From assembly GCA_003132405.1 (NCBI GenBank), contig PKXQ01000109.1, forward strand, positions 1 to 64,000: a DNA stretch of 64,000 bases, given 5' to 3'. The position numbers were made by a program, and so were the translations under genes. The notes beneath the pieces are model-generated. The model searched no databases. It had not been told where the DNA came from and saw only the letters and a program-made list of their open reading frames with translations. Below, in pieces: positions 43,057-51,365 of this stretch. Within the stretch, counting starts at the first letter, position 1. Each line of letters starts with the position of its first letter. This DNA comes from Acidobacteriaceae bacterium. GTDB taxonomy: Bacteria; Acidobacteriota; Terriglobia; Terriglobales; Acidobacteriaceae.

Positions 43057-43443
43057 ATGGCGACTACCACTACACCTGATGTACAACATGGACAGCCCAA
43101 TGTGCAGCCGAAAACCGCGGCACCCGTCTTAACCCCTGCCGCGATTGCCAAGGTCAAAGAGATCATGGCCTCGCAGGCGCCAGTTCCCACGGGTTTGCGG
43201 TTGTCCGTAGTCGGCGGCGGTTGCTCCGGCTTTCAATATTCCATGGCCTTCGAAAACGGCGCCGGAATGATGGATAAGGTTTTCGACTTTGACGGCCTGA
43301 AGGTTTACGTCGATGCCACGTCCCTGATGTATCTGGGCGGGGCGCACGTCGATTACATTGAGACCCTCGAAGGCGCGGGCTTCAAGTTCGAAAACCCGAA
43401 CGTGAAGAGCACCTGCGGCTGCGGCTCGTCGTTCAACGTGTAA
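43057..43443 (+). CDS. erpA: A-type iron-sulfur carrier (ErpA/IscA family)
   Basis: 128 residues: a Thr/Pro/Gln-rich N-terminal extension of ~25 residues, then the HesB-like domain (VLTPAAIAKVKEIMASQ, GLRLSVVGGGCSGFQYSMAFE) and the C-terminal Cys pair (STCGCGSSFNV). The three Cys of A-type carriers are present. It delivers Fe-S clusters to client enzymes, which are abundant in this window. Own promoter (43028) and terminator (43468) make it monocistronic. Confidence 0.9.
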   Translation: MATTTTPDVQHGQPNVQPKTAAPVLTPAAIAKVKEIMASQAPVPTGLRLSVVGGGCSGFQYSMAFENGAGMMDKVFDFDGLKVYVDATSLMYLGGAHVDYIETLEGAGFKFENPNVKSTCGCGSSFNV

Positions 43444-43467
43444 ACTGATTTTAGTATTAGGTTCTTG

Positions 43468-43500
43468 AAAGCCCTGCTCCCTTGCGGGGCTTTTCTCTTT
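43468..43500 (+). terminator. Intrinsic terminator of the Fe-S carrier gene
   Basis: AAAGCCCTGC pairs with GCGGGGCTTT (10 bp, one G-T pair) around TCCCTT, followed by a T/C-rich tract TTTTCTCTTT. Confidence 0.8.
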
Positions 43501-43527
43501 GGCGAAGACTTTATAAGGGTTCGTAGT

Positions 43528-44589
43528 CTATTGCTGCGGCGGCTGAGAAGGCGTTTGCGGAGCTGGCGATTGCGGACTCTGCCCGCCTAATCCTTGGCTG
43601 CCTCCTGGTCCAAAGGAACTTTGTCCAAATCCGCCTTGTCCCGGCATTCCACCGGGCATTCCTGGCATTCCAGGAGTGACTGCGCCTGGAATTCCGGAAG
43701 TCACGCCACCCGTAGGATTTACCGGCCCATTCAACAAGCCGCCGCGGTCAGCCATAGGCAGGTAAATAAAGAGCCAGTCGTTGTAATGGTTCTTGGTGTA
43801 GAAGACGTGAATGCTTTTCTCTTTGCTCGTGCTGGCAACGCCGAGAATCGGCCCGCCTCCAAACGTCTGCCCACCCAGGTTGGAACTGGAGATGGAATTC
43901 GACGACGGCGATCCAGATGAAGACGACCCATTTGAATTCGCGTCGGGGTTGCCGGAAGAAGAGCTGTCTGACGCGCCGCCCGCCGACGCATTCGCGGAAT
44001 TGCCGCCTGCGGAATTTTGATTGCCCGGCTGTTGCAGTCCACCCGGTTGCGCTCCGAAGCCGCCAATGCTGGCAACGCCGCCCTGCCCTCCGCCAAATGC
44101 TCCGGCACCGCCAAATCCGCTTTGTCCGGGCGCGCCTCCGCCCATCAGGCTCGAGGCTCCGCCTTGCAGATTCGTCCCCGGGGTTTGTCCGAGGACCATT
44201 CCATTGTTCAGGCTGATGTCCTGCTGATGCAGAAATTTAAAGTCTTTTTCCTTGCGCGTGGTCTTGTCGATATTCACGGGATCGGTATAACGCTTGCGCA
44301 GGAAGCGCAGGTTGTTGGTGCTCTCCAGCTCTTCAACCCGCGTCGGATAGCGCCCGAATTTCTTGTAGAAATGTTGAATGGCGCGCATGTAAGCCGTGCC
44401 CCGATGCCGCAACTCATCTTCGCGATCGCGGACAATCTGCTGTTTGATCTCCGGCAGCACGGCCAGCAAACCAATGGTGATCAGCGCCAGCGCCAGCATC
44501 AGCGTGATCATCACGTAGCCGCGCTGCTGGATTTGTGATTTGCGATTTGTAATTTGTAATCTGGGAGGTCTCAAGCTAAAACGCTGCAT
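43528..44589 (-). CDS. Type II secretion/pilus pseudopilin-like protein with Gly/Ser-rich insert
   Basis: About 353 residues. After a leader, a prepilin-like hydrophobic segment (RGYVMITLMLALALITIGLLAVL) is followed by DREDELRHRGTAYMRAIQHFYKKFGRYPTRVEELE, the standard opening of minor pseudopilins in acidobacteria. Residues about 135-250 are a low-complexity Gly/Ser/Asn/Gln region, and the C-terminus is Pro/Gln/Gly-rich. It is the last gene of the pilus operon. ATG 44589 has AAGGCGAG 8 nt upstream; GTG 44598 is an alternative. The leader codons lie in a heptamer array, so residues PRLQITNRKSQIQQ are encoded by the repeat. Confidence 0.75.
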   Translation of the reverse strand: MQRFSLRPPRLQITNRKSQIQQRGYVMITLMLALALITIGLLAVLPEIKQQIVRDREDELRHRGTAYMRAIQHFYKKFGRYPTRVEELESTNNLRFLRKRYTDPVNIDKTTRKEKDFKFLHQQDISLNNGMVLGQTPGTNLQGGASSLMGGGAPGQSGFGGAGAFGGGQGGVASIGGFGAQPGGLQQPGNQNSAGGNSANASAGGASDSSSSGNPDANSNGSSSSGSPSSNSISSSNLGGQTFGGGPILGVASTSKEKSIHVFYTKNHYNDWLFIYLPMADRGGLLNGPVNPTGGVTSGIPGAVTPGMPGMPGGMPGQGGFGQSSFGPGGSQGLGGQSPQSPAPQTPSQPPQQ

Positions 44590-44640
44590 AACGCTCACTC
44601 GCCTTCGAAATCACGAATTACAAATCGCCAATTGCAAATC
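44530..44640. repeat. Heptamer-repeat hairpin (word GATTTGT), partly coding
   Basis: Five 7-nt words at 44530-44564 (GATTTGT, GATTTGC, GATTTGT, AATTTGT, AATCTGG) face four complementary words at 44613-44640 (ACGAATT, ACAAATC, GCCAATT, GCAAATC). The right arm starts 4 nt after the PilP-like stop codon; the left arm is inside the pseudopilin leader sequence. Confidence 0.8.
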
Positions 44641-44644
44641 GCTC

Positions 44645-45229
44645 TCATCCCTGCGTTAAAGGCAGGCTCTGCCGGTTGTTGTTGAGCACATCTTCCACGT
44701 CCACCGCGTTCGGCGAGATGTGCAGAACGCGATAACGCCGGTCGACAATGTCGCCCTCAGAGGCGATAAAAATATCCTCGCCCTGCGACAGGAAGATTTT
44801 CTTCGTCTCCCCGGGCCGATTGGCAAAACCGAAAAACTTGAGATTGATCGGCGGAGGCGGCGCGATGGGCGGAGGTGTGTTGATCCCGGCCGTCTGAGTC
44901 TCCGTCGTTCCGTTTTTCTTAGGAACTTCGATTTGTGCCACCGACCCGGCGACAAAAATATTCCTGCCGTTGCCCGCATACTTAATTTCCTCGCTTTGCC
45001 GCAGCAGATTCAGATCGAGTGTCGGATCAAGGCGAGGCGCAACCACTGCCACCATTTTCCCGGAAGCCGTGCGGCGCATCGCCGGTTTAGCAGGCGCCGC
45101 GCTGGTTGGCGCCGCGGGCGGCGCCGTCGGCGATGAGGGCCAAAACTCGCGCCCCACCGATACCAGTGCGATCGCACCCAGCACGCCCAGCCATATCAAC
45201 TGCTTCCGATTTTCAATTCCCAGTTTCAT
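44645..45229 (-). CDS. PilP/GspC-like inner membrane periplasmic protein
   Basis: 194 residues: one N-terminal membrane segment (QLIWLGVLGAIALVSVGREF), a Pro/Ala-rich linker, then a small domain (LKFFGFANRPGETKKIFLSQGEDIFIASEGDIVDRRYRVLHI) of the HR/PilP-GspC beta type. It sits after PilO in the position of pilP and would couple PilMNO to the secretin. Overlaps pilO by 4 nt. Confidence 0.75.
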   Translation of the reverse strand: MKLGIENRKQLIWLGVLGAIALVSVGREFWPSSPTAPPAAPTSAAPAKPAMRRTASGKMVAVVAPRLDPTLDLNLLRQSEEIKYAGNGRNIFVAGSVAQIEVPKKNGTTETQTAGINTPPPIAPPPPINLKFFGFANRPGETKKIFLSQGEDIFIASEGDIVDRRYRVLHISPNAVDVEDVLNNNRQSLPLTQG

Positions 45230-45765
45230 GTACTCGACCGCAAATAACTGTGGATCGTGATTCCCAGCTTGACCGGCCCCCCGCCTTCGCCCGCCAGGTC
45301 CACGCTATCCACTTCGAAAAACATCTTCGATCTTTCCAGCGTATTGATGAAGCGCACCAGTTGCAGGTAGTCGCCTGAAAAACTTCCTTCGATTTCGACC
45401 GGCACTATGCCGGAGGTTTCCGCTTCTTCCTCTTTGTATCTCGCCTGTTGGATGTGTATGCCATTCTCCGCCGCCAGCTTTCCCAGTTCCTTGGTCAGGT
45501 CGGAATCTTTTTCCGCAAAACGGTCTTTATAAAATCCGCTGATCTGGCCCTTCGCCAGCACAACCTTCTGGTCGATGTGGCGCAGCGGCATCACATCGCG
45601 CGTCTTCCTCGTCAGTTCGGCTTTGAGTTCATTGATTTGCAGCCGCCGCGAATCCGCCGAACCGACAAGCGGCGAAAACAGCACAGCCGCCGCGATCACA
45701 TCGACCGCCAGCATCGCCCCAATTGCAATCTTCAACTTGCGCCGCGAGTTCCCCAGGTCGGGCAT
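45226..45765 (-). CDS. pilO: PilO-like pilus assembly protein
   Basis: 179 residues: an N-terminal membrane segment (KIAIGAMLAVDVIAAAVLFSPLVG), a coiled coil (LQINELKAELTRKTRDVMPL) and a ferredoxin-like C-terminal domain with GSFSGDYLQLVRFINTLERSKMFFEVDSV, the PilO hallmark. The ATG overlaps the pilN stop (TAATG), so this start is preferred to a longer frame-open reading that overlaps pilN entirely. Confidence 0.85.
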   Translation of the reverse strand: MPDLGNSRRKLKIAIGAMLAVDVIAAAVLFSPLVGSADSRRLQINELKAELTRKTRDVMPLRHIDQKVVLAKGQISGFYKDRFAEKDSDLTKELGKLAAENGIHIQQARYKEEEAETSGIVPVEIEGSFSGDYLQLVRFINTLERSKMFFEVDSVDLAGEGGGPVKLGITIHSYLRSST

Positions 45766-46343
45766 TACTTGCCGCTCCTCTCGGTCACGTCCGGAACATA
45801 AATCGACACCACCGTCGCGCCCACGCCCGCTTGCGCTTCCTGATTTTCCGCCACCAGTTGCGCTGACTGAAAGTGCTTCGAGCCTTCCATGCGATGGACC
45901 AAGTCCACCGCTGCTTCGCGCGTGTCGCCCAGTACCTTCATATTCAGCTCGACCTGTCCCTGCTCGTCCAATTCTGGCCGCAGCGAGACCACGTGCAGGT
46001 TCGTCGGCATCACCTGCTCCAGATCCTCGAACACCCGCGTCCACGAAAACGCTTTGCGCTGAATCAGTCCATTCAAGAACTGTGACTGATCGCGCGTGCT
46101 GCGATTCGCGGCTTGGTCGAGAAAGGCCTGCGCCTGCGCTCGTTCGTCGTCGCGCTCTTTAATCTGCGCGTTTAAGCGAGCAATCTCCTGACGATCTCTG
46201 CCCGCGTGTCTCCACTCACTCACCGTCCAGAGAAGAAGGAGCAGAGTCAAAGCGGCAAGAGCGCCGACACCCAGCCCCCAGCGCAGCCAGAACTGCCGCG
46301 CATCTTCATAAGGCCGGGTCGCGAGATTGATGTCTAAACGCAT
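45765..46343 (-). CDS. pilN: PilN-like pilus assembly protein
   Basis: 192 residues beginning MRLDINLATRPYED, the conserved N-terminal peptide that PilM binds. A membrane segment (WGLGVGALAALTLLLLLWTV) and a coiled coil follow, then a PilN fold (SWTRVFEDLEQVMPTNLHVVSL). Coupled to pilO by a one-base overlap. Confidence 0.87.
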   Translation of the reverse strand: MRLDINLATRPYEDARQFWLRWGLGVGALAALTLLLLLWTVSEWRHAGRDRQEIARLNAQIKERDDERAQAQAFLDQAANRSTRDQSQFLNGLIQRKAFSWTRVFEDLEQVMPTNLHVVSLRPELDEQGQVELNMKVLGDTREAAVDLVHRMEGSKHFQSAQLVAENQEAQAGVGATVVSIYVPDVTERSGK

Positions 46344-46380
46344 TAGTTAGGAAATCCCAAAAATTCAAAATGCTTTTAAG

Positions 46381-46434
46381 CTCTTAGCCTTTGGCCTTTA
46401 GCTAAAGTCAAGCGCCAAGAGCTAATAGCCGTAC
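46381..46434. repeat. Heptamer-repeat element (words CTCTTAG/CCTTTAG)
   Basis: Three 7-nt words at 46381-46401 (CTCTTAG, CCTTTGG, CCTTTAG) face GCCAAGA, GCTAATA and GCCGTAC at 46414-46434. The right arm abuts the pilM stop codon (46435-46437). Pairing between arms is partial. The vocabulary overlaps that of the elements at 40375 and 52013. Confidence 0.65.
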
Positions 46435-47331
46435 TTAAGAAATCAGGGCCCCCACAACTCCCGCCATGCGCCATCGTGGGACCGTTCCTGTCGTCGACGC
46501 GATCTGCGTTGCCGCCACCAGTTCTTCAACGGTCGCTCCCGACTGATTTTTCAGCGCCGAGGCGGCGCCTCCCGATTCGGATTGGCCCGCCACGTAGATG
46601 CGCTCGATATTCAGACTGTAAGTGTCTTGGAAAAATACCACCGACGGATAAACTTCCTCTGCCAGTTGATCGCCCGTGATGGTCACGCCACGCACATTTT
46701 CGAGTGTGCGGAAGAGCAACAGTTGCTCCTGATCGAGAATCGCGATGCTGATCGTGCGGGCGTCTACTTTTACCACCAGCGTCGGCCGTTCCGCATCCGC
46801 CGCTCCCAGCGCCGCCAGCATCGACGGCATCACCATCCCCGGGTTATAGCCCGCATCGCGAAACGCCGATTCATATTCCTCGAGAACCGTGTTCAGCACC
46901 ACAGCAGCCACCGCTCGCACTCCCTTGCCCGTCGACTGCGCGTGATAAGAAATGCGGGCATTGGCGGGATCAAAGGGCAACGACTTCTTCAGCCGGAAGC
47001 GAACTACGGCCTCCGCCTCCTCGCGCTTCGAGGGCAGCGTTTCAAAATCGAGCAGGACTACGCGAACAGAGGTGTCGGGCAAAATCGCAATTACATCCCG
47101 CGATCGGCTGCCGACGCTGGCTAGTGAGCTTTCAATTGCCTGTCGAACCGCGGCGCCGTCGCGCAGATTCGCTTCCATCAAATCCGGAACCACCGTTCCC
47201 GGGGCCAGTTCCCGCGCCGATGCGATCTCGACCATCCGCCCCGCATCAGCGGCGCGCCCCGCCAGCACGCGGTCGGCTGCAATTTCACAAGCGAGCGTCG
47301 GTCGGCGTTCGTGTTTGGATGTGGAGGCCAT
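46435..47331 (-). CDS. pilM: PilM-like actin-fold pilus assembly protein
   Basis: About 298 residues. The middle region (VVLLDFETLPSKREEAEAVVRFRLKKSLPFDP) matches the PilM/GspL-type actin fold, with LVVKVDARTISIAILDQEQLLLFRTLENV as the second nucleotide-binding half. It would recruit PilN at the inner membrane. ATG 47331 is chosen (MASTSKHERRPTLACEI); a longer reading to 47454 overlaps the pilB gene's end and has no homology. Confidence 0.82.
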   Translation of the reverse strand: MASTSKHERRPTLACEIAADRVLAGRAADAGRMVEIASARELAPGTVVPDLMEANLRDGAAVRQAIESSLASVGSRSRDVIAILPDTSVRVVLLDFETLPSKREEAEAVVRFRLKKSLPFDPANARISYHAQSTGKGVRAVAAVVLNTVLEEYESAFRDAGYNPGMVMPSMLAALGAADAERPTLVVKVDARTISIAILDQEQLLLFRTLENVRGVTITGDQLAEEVYPSVVFFQDTYSLNIERIYVAGQSESGGAASALKNQSGATVEELVAATQIASTTGTVPRWRMAGVVGALIS

Positions 47332-47437
47332 AACTACTGTCTGATGATATTCCCTACCGTCACGAGGAGAGTAGTTACCTCCGGGGATGCCGGGAACAGG
47401 AAGCCGGTCATGCGGAGAGTAACCAGTTACTCCTGCC

Positions 47438-49120
47438 TCAACGCATGGTCTCAATAAAGGTGACCTTGTTGATCTCTTTCAGAGTGGTAAATCCCCCGCG
47501 CACCTTGTCAAGCGCCGATTCGCGCAGGAAGCGCATCCCTTCTTCGCGGGCGGCCTTCCGGATCTCCGACGTCGACTTGCGATCGAGAATCATTTCGCGA
47601 ATACGGTCGGTCAAATCCAGAAGCTCATGAATCGCCGTTCGCCCCCGGAATCCCGTGCCCGCGCACTCGATGCAGCCCTGCCCCTCGTACAAAGGAACCT
47701 GCGACCACACTTGCGGGTCCAGACCGCTCGCCTCCAGCACGTCGTTCGGATAATGCACCGCGGTGCGGCAAGAATCGCAAATGATGCGCACCAGCCGCTG
47801 CGCCAGAATGCAGTTCAGCGCCGAGACAAAGTTGTACGGCTCGACTCCCATGTTCAAAAAGCGTCCCAGCACGTCGACCACGTTATTGGCGTGGACGGTC
47901 GTAAACACGAGGTGGCCGGTCAGCGCCGATTGGATGGCGATCTGCGCCGTTTCGTTGTCGCGAATTTCGCCCACCATGATCTTGTCCGGATCGTGGCGCA
48001 AAATGGAACGCAGGCCGCGGGCGAAGGTCAGTCCCTTTTTTTCGTTGACCGGAATCTGGGTGATGCCGCGCAGTTGATACTCGACCGGATCTTCAATGGT
48101 GATGATCTTGTCTTCGTCGGTCTTGATCTCGTTGACGGCCGCATAGAGCGTTGTAGTTTTACCGCTGCCCGTCGGCCCCGTCACCAGCACCATGCCATAC
48201 GGTTCCTTGATGTAGCGGCGAAAGCGGCGCAGGTCGTCTTCCGCGAAGCCGACGACGTCGAGCGTGAGTTTCTTGAACTTTTCGCTCATCGACTCTTTAT
48301 CGAGTACGCGAAGCACCGCGTCTTCGCCGTGAATCGACGGCATGATGGAGACGCGGAAGTCGATGGCGCGCCCGTTGTACTTCACGCGGAAGCGGCCGTC
48401 CTGCGGCACGCGGCGCTCGGAAATGTCGAGCTCGCTCATCACCTTGATGCGCGAAATGATGGTCGAGTGGTGCTCTTTGCCGATGGGCGGCATGGCGTTG
48501 GTGAGCACGCCGTCGATGCGAAACTTGATGCCCACCGAGTCGTCCCGCGTCTCGATGTGAATGTCGCTTGCCCGCCGCTGCAACGCTGTAAAAATCGTAG
48601 TGTCGACTAGGCGGATGATAGGGCTCATGTCCGCCCCCGCCGTCGCCGTCAACTTGTCGATGGAGATGGTCTCGTCGTTCCCGGCTTCGTCCTCGCGAAT
48701 CACGTCGAGCGTGAATCCCTCGCTCGCGTCTTCCAGCACGCGCTTGGACTGTTCGGTCTTCTGCAGAATGTCGGAGATCTGCTTGTCGGTGGAAACTTTG
48801 GTGACGATGCGCTTGCCGAGCAGCAGGCTGATCTCGTCGATCATCATGAGCTGGCTCGGATTCGCAATCGCAATCACCAGCCGCCCGTCTTCGGTTTCGT
48901 TCAGAGGCACGAATTTATAGCGGAACATCAAGTGCACGGGGATCTTCTCGAACAGATCGTGGTGCAACTGGAAATCGCTCAGATCGATGAATTCGCAGCG
49001 GTAGCGCCGCGCAATATCGCGCGCATGCACCAGTTCGTCGGTCACTGGCGCCACTTCCGGCACCAGCTTCCCGCCATTTGCGCCGCTTACCACTGCTGTC
49101 TTCTTATCCGCCATTGCCAT
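47438..49120 (-). CDS. pilB: Type IV pilus/type II secretion ATPase (PilB/GspE)
   Basis: 560 residues. The N-terminal MshEN-type domain (ARRYRCEFIDLSDFQLHHDLFEKIPVHLMFRY) precedes the ATPase: Walker A GPTGSGKTTTLYAAV, Asp box, Walker B KIMVGEIRDNETAQIAI and His box LTGHLVFTTVHANN. A tetra-Cys zinc motif (CDSCRTAVHYP...GCIECAGTGFRGR) is present as in GspE/PilB. It powers pilus assembly. Upstream pilC is separated by an octamer-repeat element. Confidence 0.93.
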   Translation of the reverse strand: MAMADKKTAVVSGANGGKLVPEVAPVTDELVHARDIARRYRCEFIDLSDFQLHHDLFEKIPVHLMFRYKFVPLNETEDGRLVIAIANPSQLMMIDEISLLLGKRIVTKVSTDKQISDILQKTEQSKRVLEDASEGFTLDVIREDEAGNDETISIDKLTATAGADMSPIIRLVDTTIFTALQRRASDIHIETRDDSVGIKFRIDGVLTNAMPPIGKEHHSTIISRIKVMSELDISERRVPQDGRFRVKYNGRAIDFRVSIMPSIHGEDAVLRVLDKESMSEKFKKLTLDVVGFAEDDLRRFRRYIKEPYGMVLVTGPTGSGKTTTLYAAVNEIKTDEDKIITIEDPVEYQLRGITQIPVNEKKGLTFARGLRSILRHDPDKIMVGEIRDNETAQIAIQSALTGHLVFTTVHANNVVDVLGRFLNMGVEPYNFVSALNCILAQRLVRIICDSCRTAVHYPNDVLEASGLDPQVWSQVPLYEGQGCIECAGTGFRGRTAIHELLDLTDRIREMILDRKSTSEIRKAAREEGMRFLRESALDKVRGGFTTLKEINKVTFIETMR

Positions 49121-49145
49121 ACCAGTTTACCGCTTCTTACCAGCC

Positions 49146-49244
49146 AGGTTTCAAGGTTTCAGAGTTTCAAGGTTTCAAAGTTGCTGAGCTGCAAATTCGA
49201 TTAGGCCGTAGCTTTTGTCTTTGAAACCTTGAAACTCTGAAACC
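49146..49244. repeat. Octamer-repeat hairpin (word AGGTTTCA)
   Basis: Five consecutive 8-nt words at 49146-49185 (AGGTTTCA three times, GAGTTTCA, AAGTTGCT) face three complementary words at 49221-49244 (TTGAAACC, TTGAAACT, CTGAAACC). The right arm ends 5 nt from the pilC stop codon; the left arm lies upstream of pilB. Confidence 0.85.
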
Positions 49245-49249
49245 TATTC

Positions 49250-50461
49250 CTAATGCACATTCGCCCCCAGCGTGAATATCGGCATATAAAGCGAAATCAA
49301 TATCCCGCCCACAAATACCGCCATGATGATTAGAATCAACGGCTCAATCAACGCCATCGCCGCGCCCAGCGCGGTCTGCACGTCCTCTTCGTAGAACTCA
49401 GCCACCGATGCCAGCATCGCCGGCAGAGCGCCCGTCGATTCGCCTACCTCCAGCATCTCCACCGCCAGATCGGGGAAGAGCTTCTGCGTCTCCAGCGCGT
49501 GCGCCAGGCTCTGACCTTCTTTCACCCGCTCCGCCGCGGCGTTGACTCCATTCAACATCTGTCGGCTGCTCAACGATTCGGCCGCCGTTTCCATAGCCGG
49601 TACTAAAGGCAGTCCCCCCTGAAGTAGCGTGCCCAAAATGCGCGAGAAATTCGCCACCTGATACTTCAGCCGAATTTCACCAATCAGCGGCAGACCCAGC
49701 AGAAAATGATCGATGCGTTCGGCGCCTTTGTCGCTCTGCTTCCAGCGCCACAGGAGGATGCCGCCCACGATCAAGACCAATGCTACGATCCACCCATATT
49801 TCTGCGCATTCAGGCCGATCGTCAGCATGAACACCGTGATCGCCGGCAAGTCCGCGCCCAGATTGTTGAACAGGTCGGCAAACTTCGGAACCACGAAGGT
49901 GATCAGAAAAACCAGCATCACCGTCACCATCGTAATCAGCAGCGCCGGATACACCAGAGATACCAGAAGCTTCTTGCGGAAAGTCTGCACCATCCGCTGA
50001 TAGGTGATGTAGCGGCTGAGCACCTCTTCCATGTTGCCGCTCTTTTCGCCCGCCAGCAGTGTGGTCGTATACATCTTCGGAAACACCTGCTGCGCGGCGA
50101 ACGCATCCGACAGCAACTCGCCGCCCTTGACCCGCTCGCGGACATTTTCCAGCAGCCGCAGCAGTGATTTGTCCCGCTGCCGCTTGATCAACAAATCCAG
50201 CGCCGTCAGGATTGGCAGACCGGCCTTGATCAATGTCAGAAACTGCTGGTTAAAAATCAGGAATGTCGATTGCCGCAGCCTTCCGCTGCGCTGCCCAAAC
50301 TGCCCTCCGCGAGCGCTTAGCAGCGTCCGCGGCTTGACCCAATACACAAGGTAGCCCTGCTGGGCGAAGCGGTCGTGCACCTCCGCCTCCGAATAGCCGT
50401 GCTCCACCTGCTGCCGCAGATGGCCCTGTTCGTCGGCGACTTTGATCAGGAATTCTGCCAT
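49250..50461 (-). CDS. pilC: Inner membrane platform protein (PilC/GspF)
   Basis: 403 residues with the two T2SSF domains, each a helical bundle followed by membrane segments: FNQQFLTLIKAGLPILTALDLL ... LVSLVYPALLITMVTVMLVFLITFVVPKF, and FSRILGTLLQGGLPLVPAMETAAESL ... ALIEPLILIIMAVFVGGILISLYMPIF. It is the inner-membrane base through which pilins pass. First gene of the minus-strand pilus operon. Confidence 0.93.
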   Translation of the reverse strand: MAEFLIKVADEQGHLRQQVEHGYSEAEVHDRFAQQGYLVYWVKPRTLLSARGGQFGQRSGRLRQSTFLIFNQQFLTLIKAGLPILTALDLLIKRQRDKSLLRLLENVRERVKGGELLSDAFAAQQVFPKMYTTTLLAGEKSGNMEEVLSRYITYQRMVQTFRKKLLVSLVYPALLITMVTVMLVFLITFVVPKFADLFNNLGADLPAITVFMLTIGLNAQKYGWIVALVLIVGGILLWRWKQSDKGAERIDHFLLGLPLIGEIRLKYQVANFSRILGTLLQGGLPLVPAMETAAESLSSRQMLNGVNAAAERVKEGQSLAHALETQKLFPDLAVEMLEVGESTGALPAMLASVAEFYEEDVQTALGAAMALIEPLILIIMAVFVGGILISLYMPIFTLGANVH

Positions 50462-50631
50462 GACGCTATCCGACTGCTTTCAAGCCCGGGGGGTGAGCCG
50501 TGAGTGCTTTAGGTCAAGTGTAACATTCTGTGCCCAAAGCGCTTAATGCAACTTGACCAACCGTGTAGTACGCAAGTAACCGGCTCCATCTTAATCTCAG
50601 ATCCCCGATCTTAGATCGCCCGATTTCTTTC

Positions 50632-51306
50632 CTAGGGACCCAATTCCCCCTCAACCGTCTCCACTCCCGCCGGAGGCGTAAATTGAAACCGGCTGTCACT
50701 GATCTCCAAATTCTCTTTCCAGCCGGCAAAGCGAAACTCTGTCTCCGCACCGTCAGCGTCCATTAACACGATGCGGATAATCTGGTCTGACGGCGTGATC
50801 TCCAACTGCACCTCGCTCACCTGCCCCGCCATCCCCGATGGAACTCCACGCAAAATCGTGTTTCGCGAATCCAGAGGAGCCTCATCAACCACCTTCGAAA
50901 GCCCGGTCAATTCCTTTTCCAGCTTGGTCTTGCCGAGCAGGAACGCCAGCGGCGATCGCAGGTCATCAAGCTTCTTGAGAGCGGTTTTCCTGGCTTGCCG
51001 TTCCTCCGGCATATAAAACCACACAACTTCGCCGTCGCTGATAAACAGCTTCTCTTTGGGAGAACGATACTCCCAGCGCATCTTGCGGGGCTTTTTCAAG
51101 CACAAAGTCCCCGACTCCACTCGCTCCGGCCCATCGCCGCGATAGATCTCAGTGAAGTCCGATTGGAGGCTGCGCAGATGGTTGTAGTGGTTGTCGACCG
51201 CCTGCGCGAGTTGATGAACGTCCTGCGCCTGAGTTTTTGAGGCCAGTAAGCAGAACAGCACTCCGCCCAACCAAGCTGTCAACAGCAGAGGATTCTTTCG
51301 CGACAC
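50632..51306 (-). CDS. lolA: Outer membrane lipoprotein carrier LolA-like
   Basis: About 224 residues: a signal peptide (KNPLLLTAWLGGVLFCLLASKTQAQ), then the LolA lipoprotein-binding half barrel (LRSLQSDFTEIYRGDG, GTLCLKKPRKMRWEYRSPKEKLFISDGEVVWFYMPEERQA). It ferries lipoproteins across the periplasm. GTG 51306 gives a proper signal peptide; a TTG at 51378 would add 24 residues and overlap the methyltransferase gene by 13 nt. Confidence 0.82.
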   Translation of the reverse strand: MSRKNPLLLTAWLGGVLFCLLASKTQAQDVHQLAQAVDNHYNHLRSLQSDFTEIYRGDGPERVESGTLCLKKPRKMRWEYRSPKEKLFISDGEVVWFYMPEERQARKTALKKLDDLRSPLAFLLGKTKLEKELTGLSKVVDEAPLDSRNTILRGVPSGMAGQVSEVQLEITPSDQIIRIVLMDADGAETEFRFAGWKENLEISDSRFQFTPPAGVETVEGELGP

Positions 51307-51365
51307 GGTTTCTATTTTAGATGCGGAATAGCGAGCGAGGAAGTGCAGTCGGCGTAGGACCTCGG

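Noticed and set aside
45226-46044. Long form of PilO (272 codons)
   Set aside because: The first 93 codons overlap pilN in another frame and lack hydrophobic or PilO-like features; the start at 45765 overlaps the pilN stop.
47627-48610. Plus-strand ORF (327 codons) opposite pilB
   Set aside because: Antisense shadow of the ATPase gene; composition dominated by Arg, Asp and Val and no recognisable domain.
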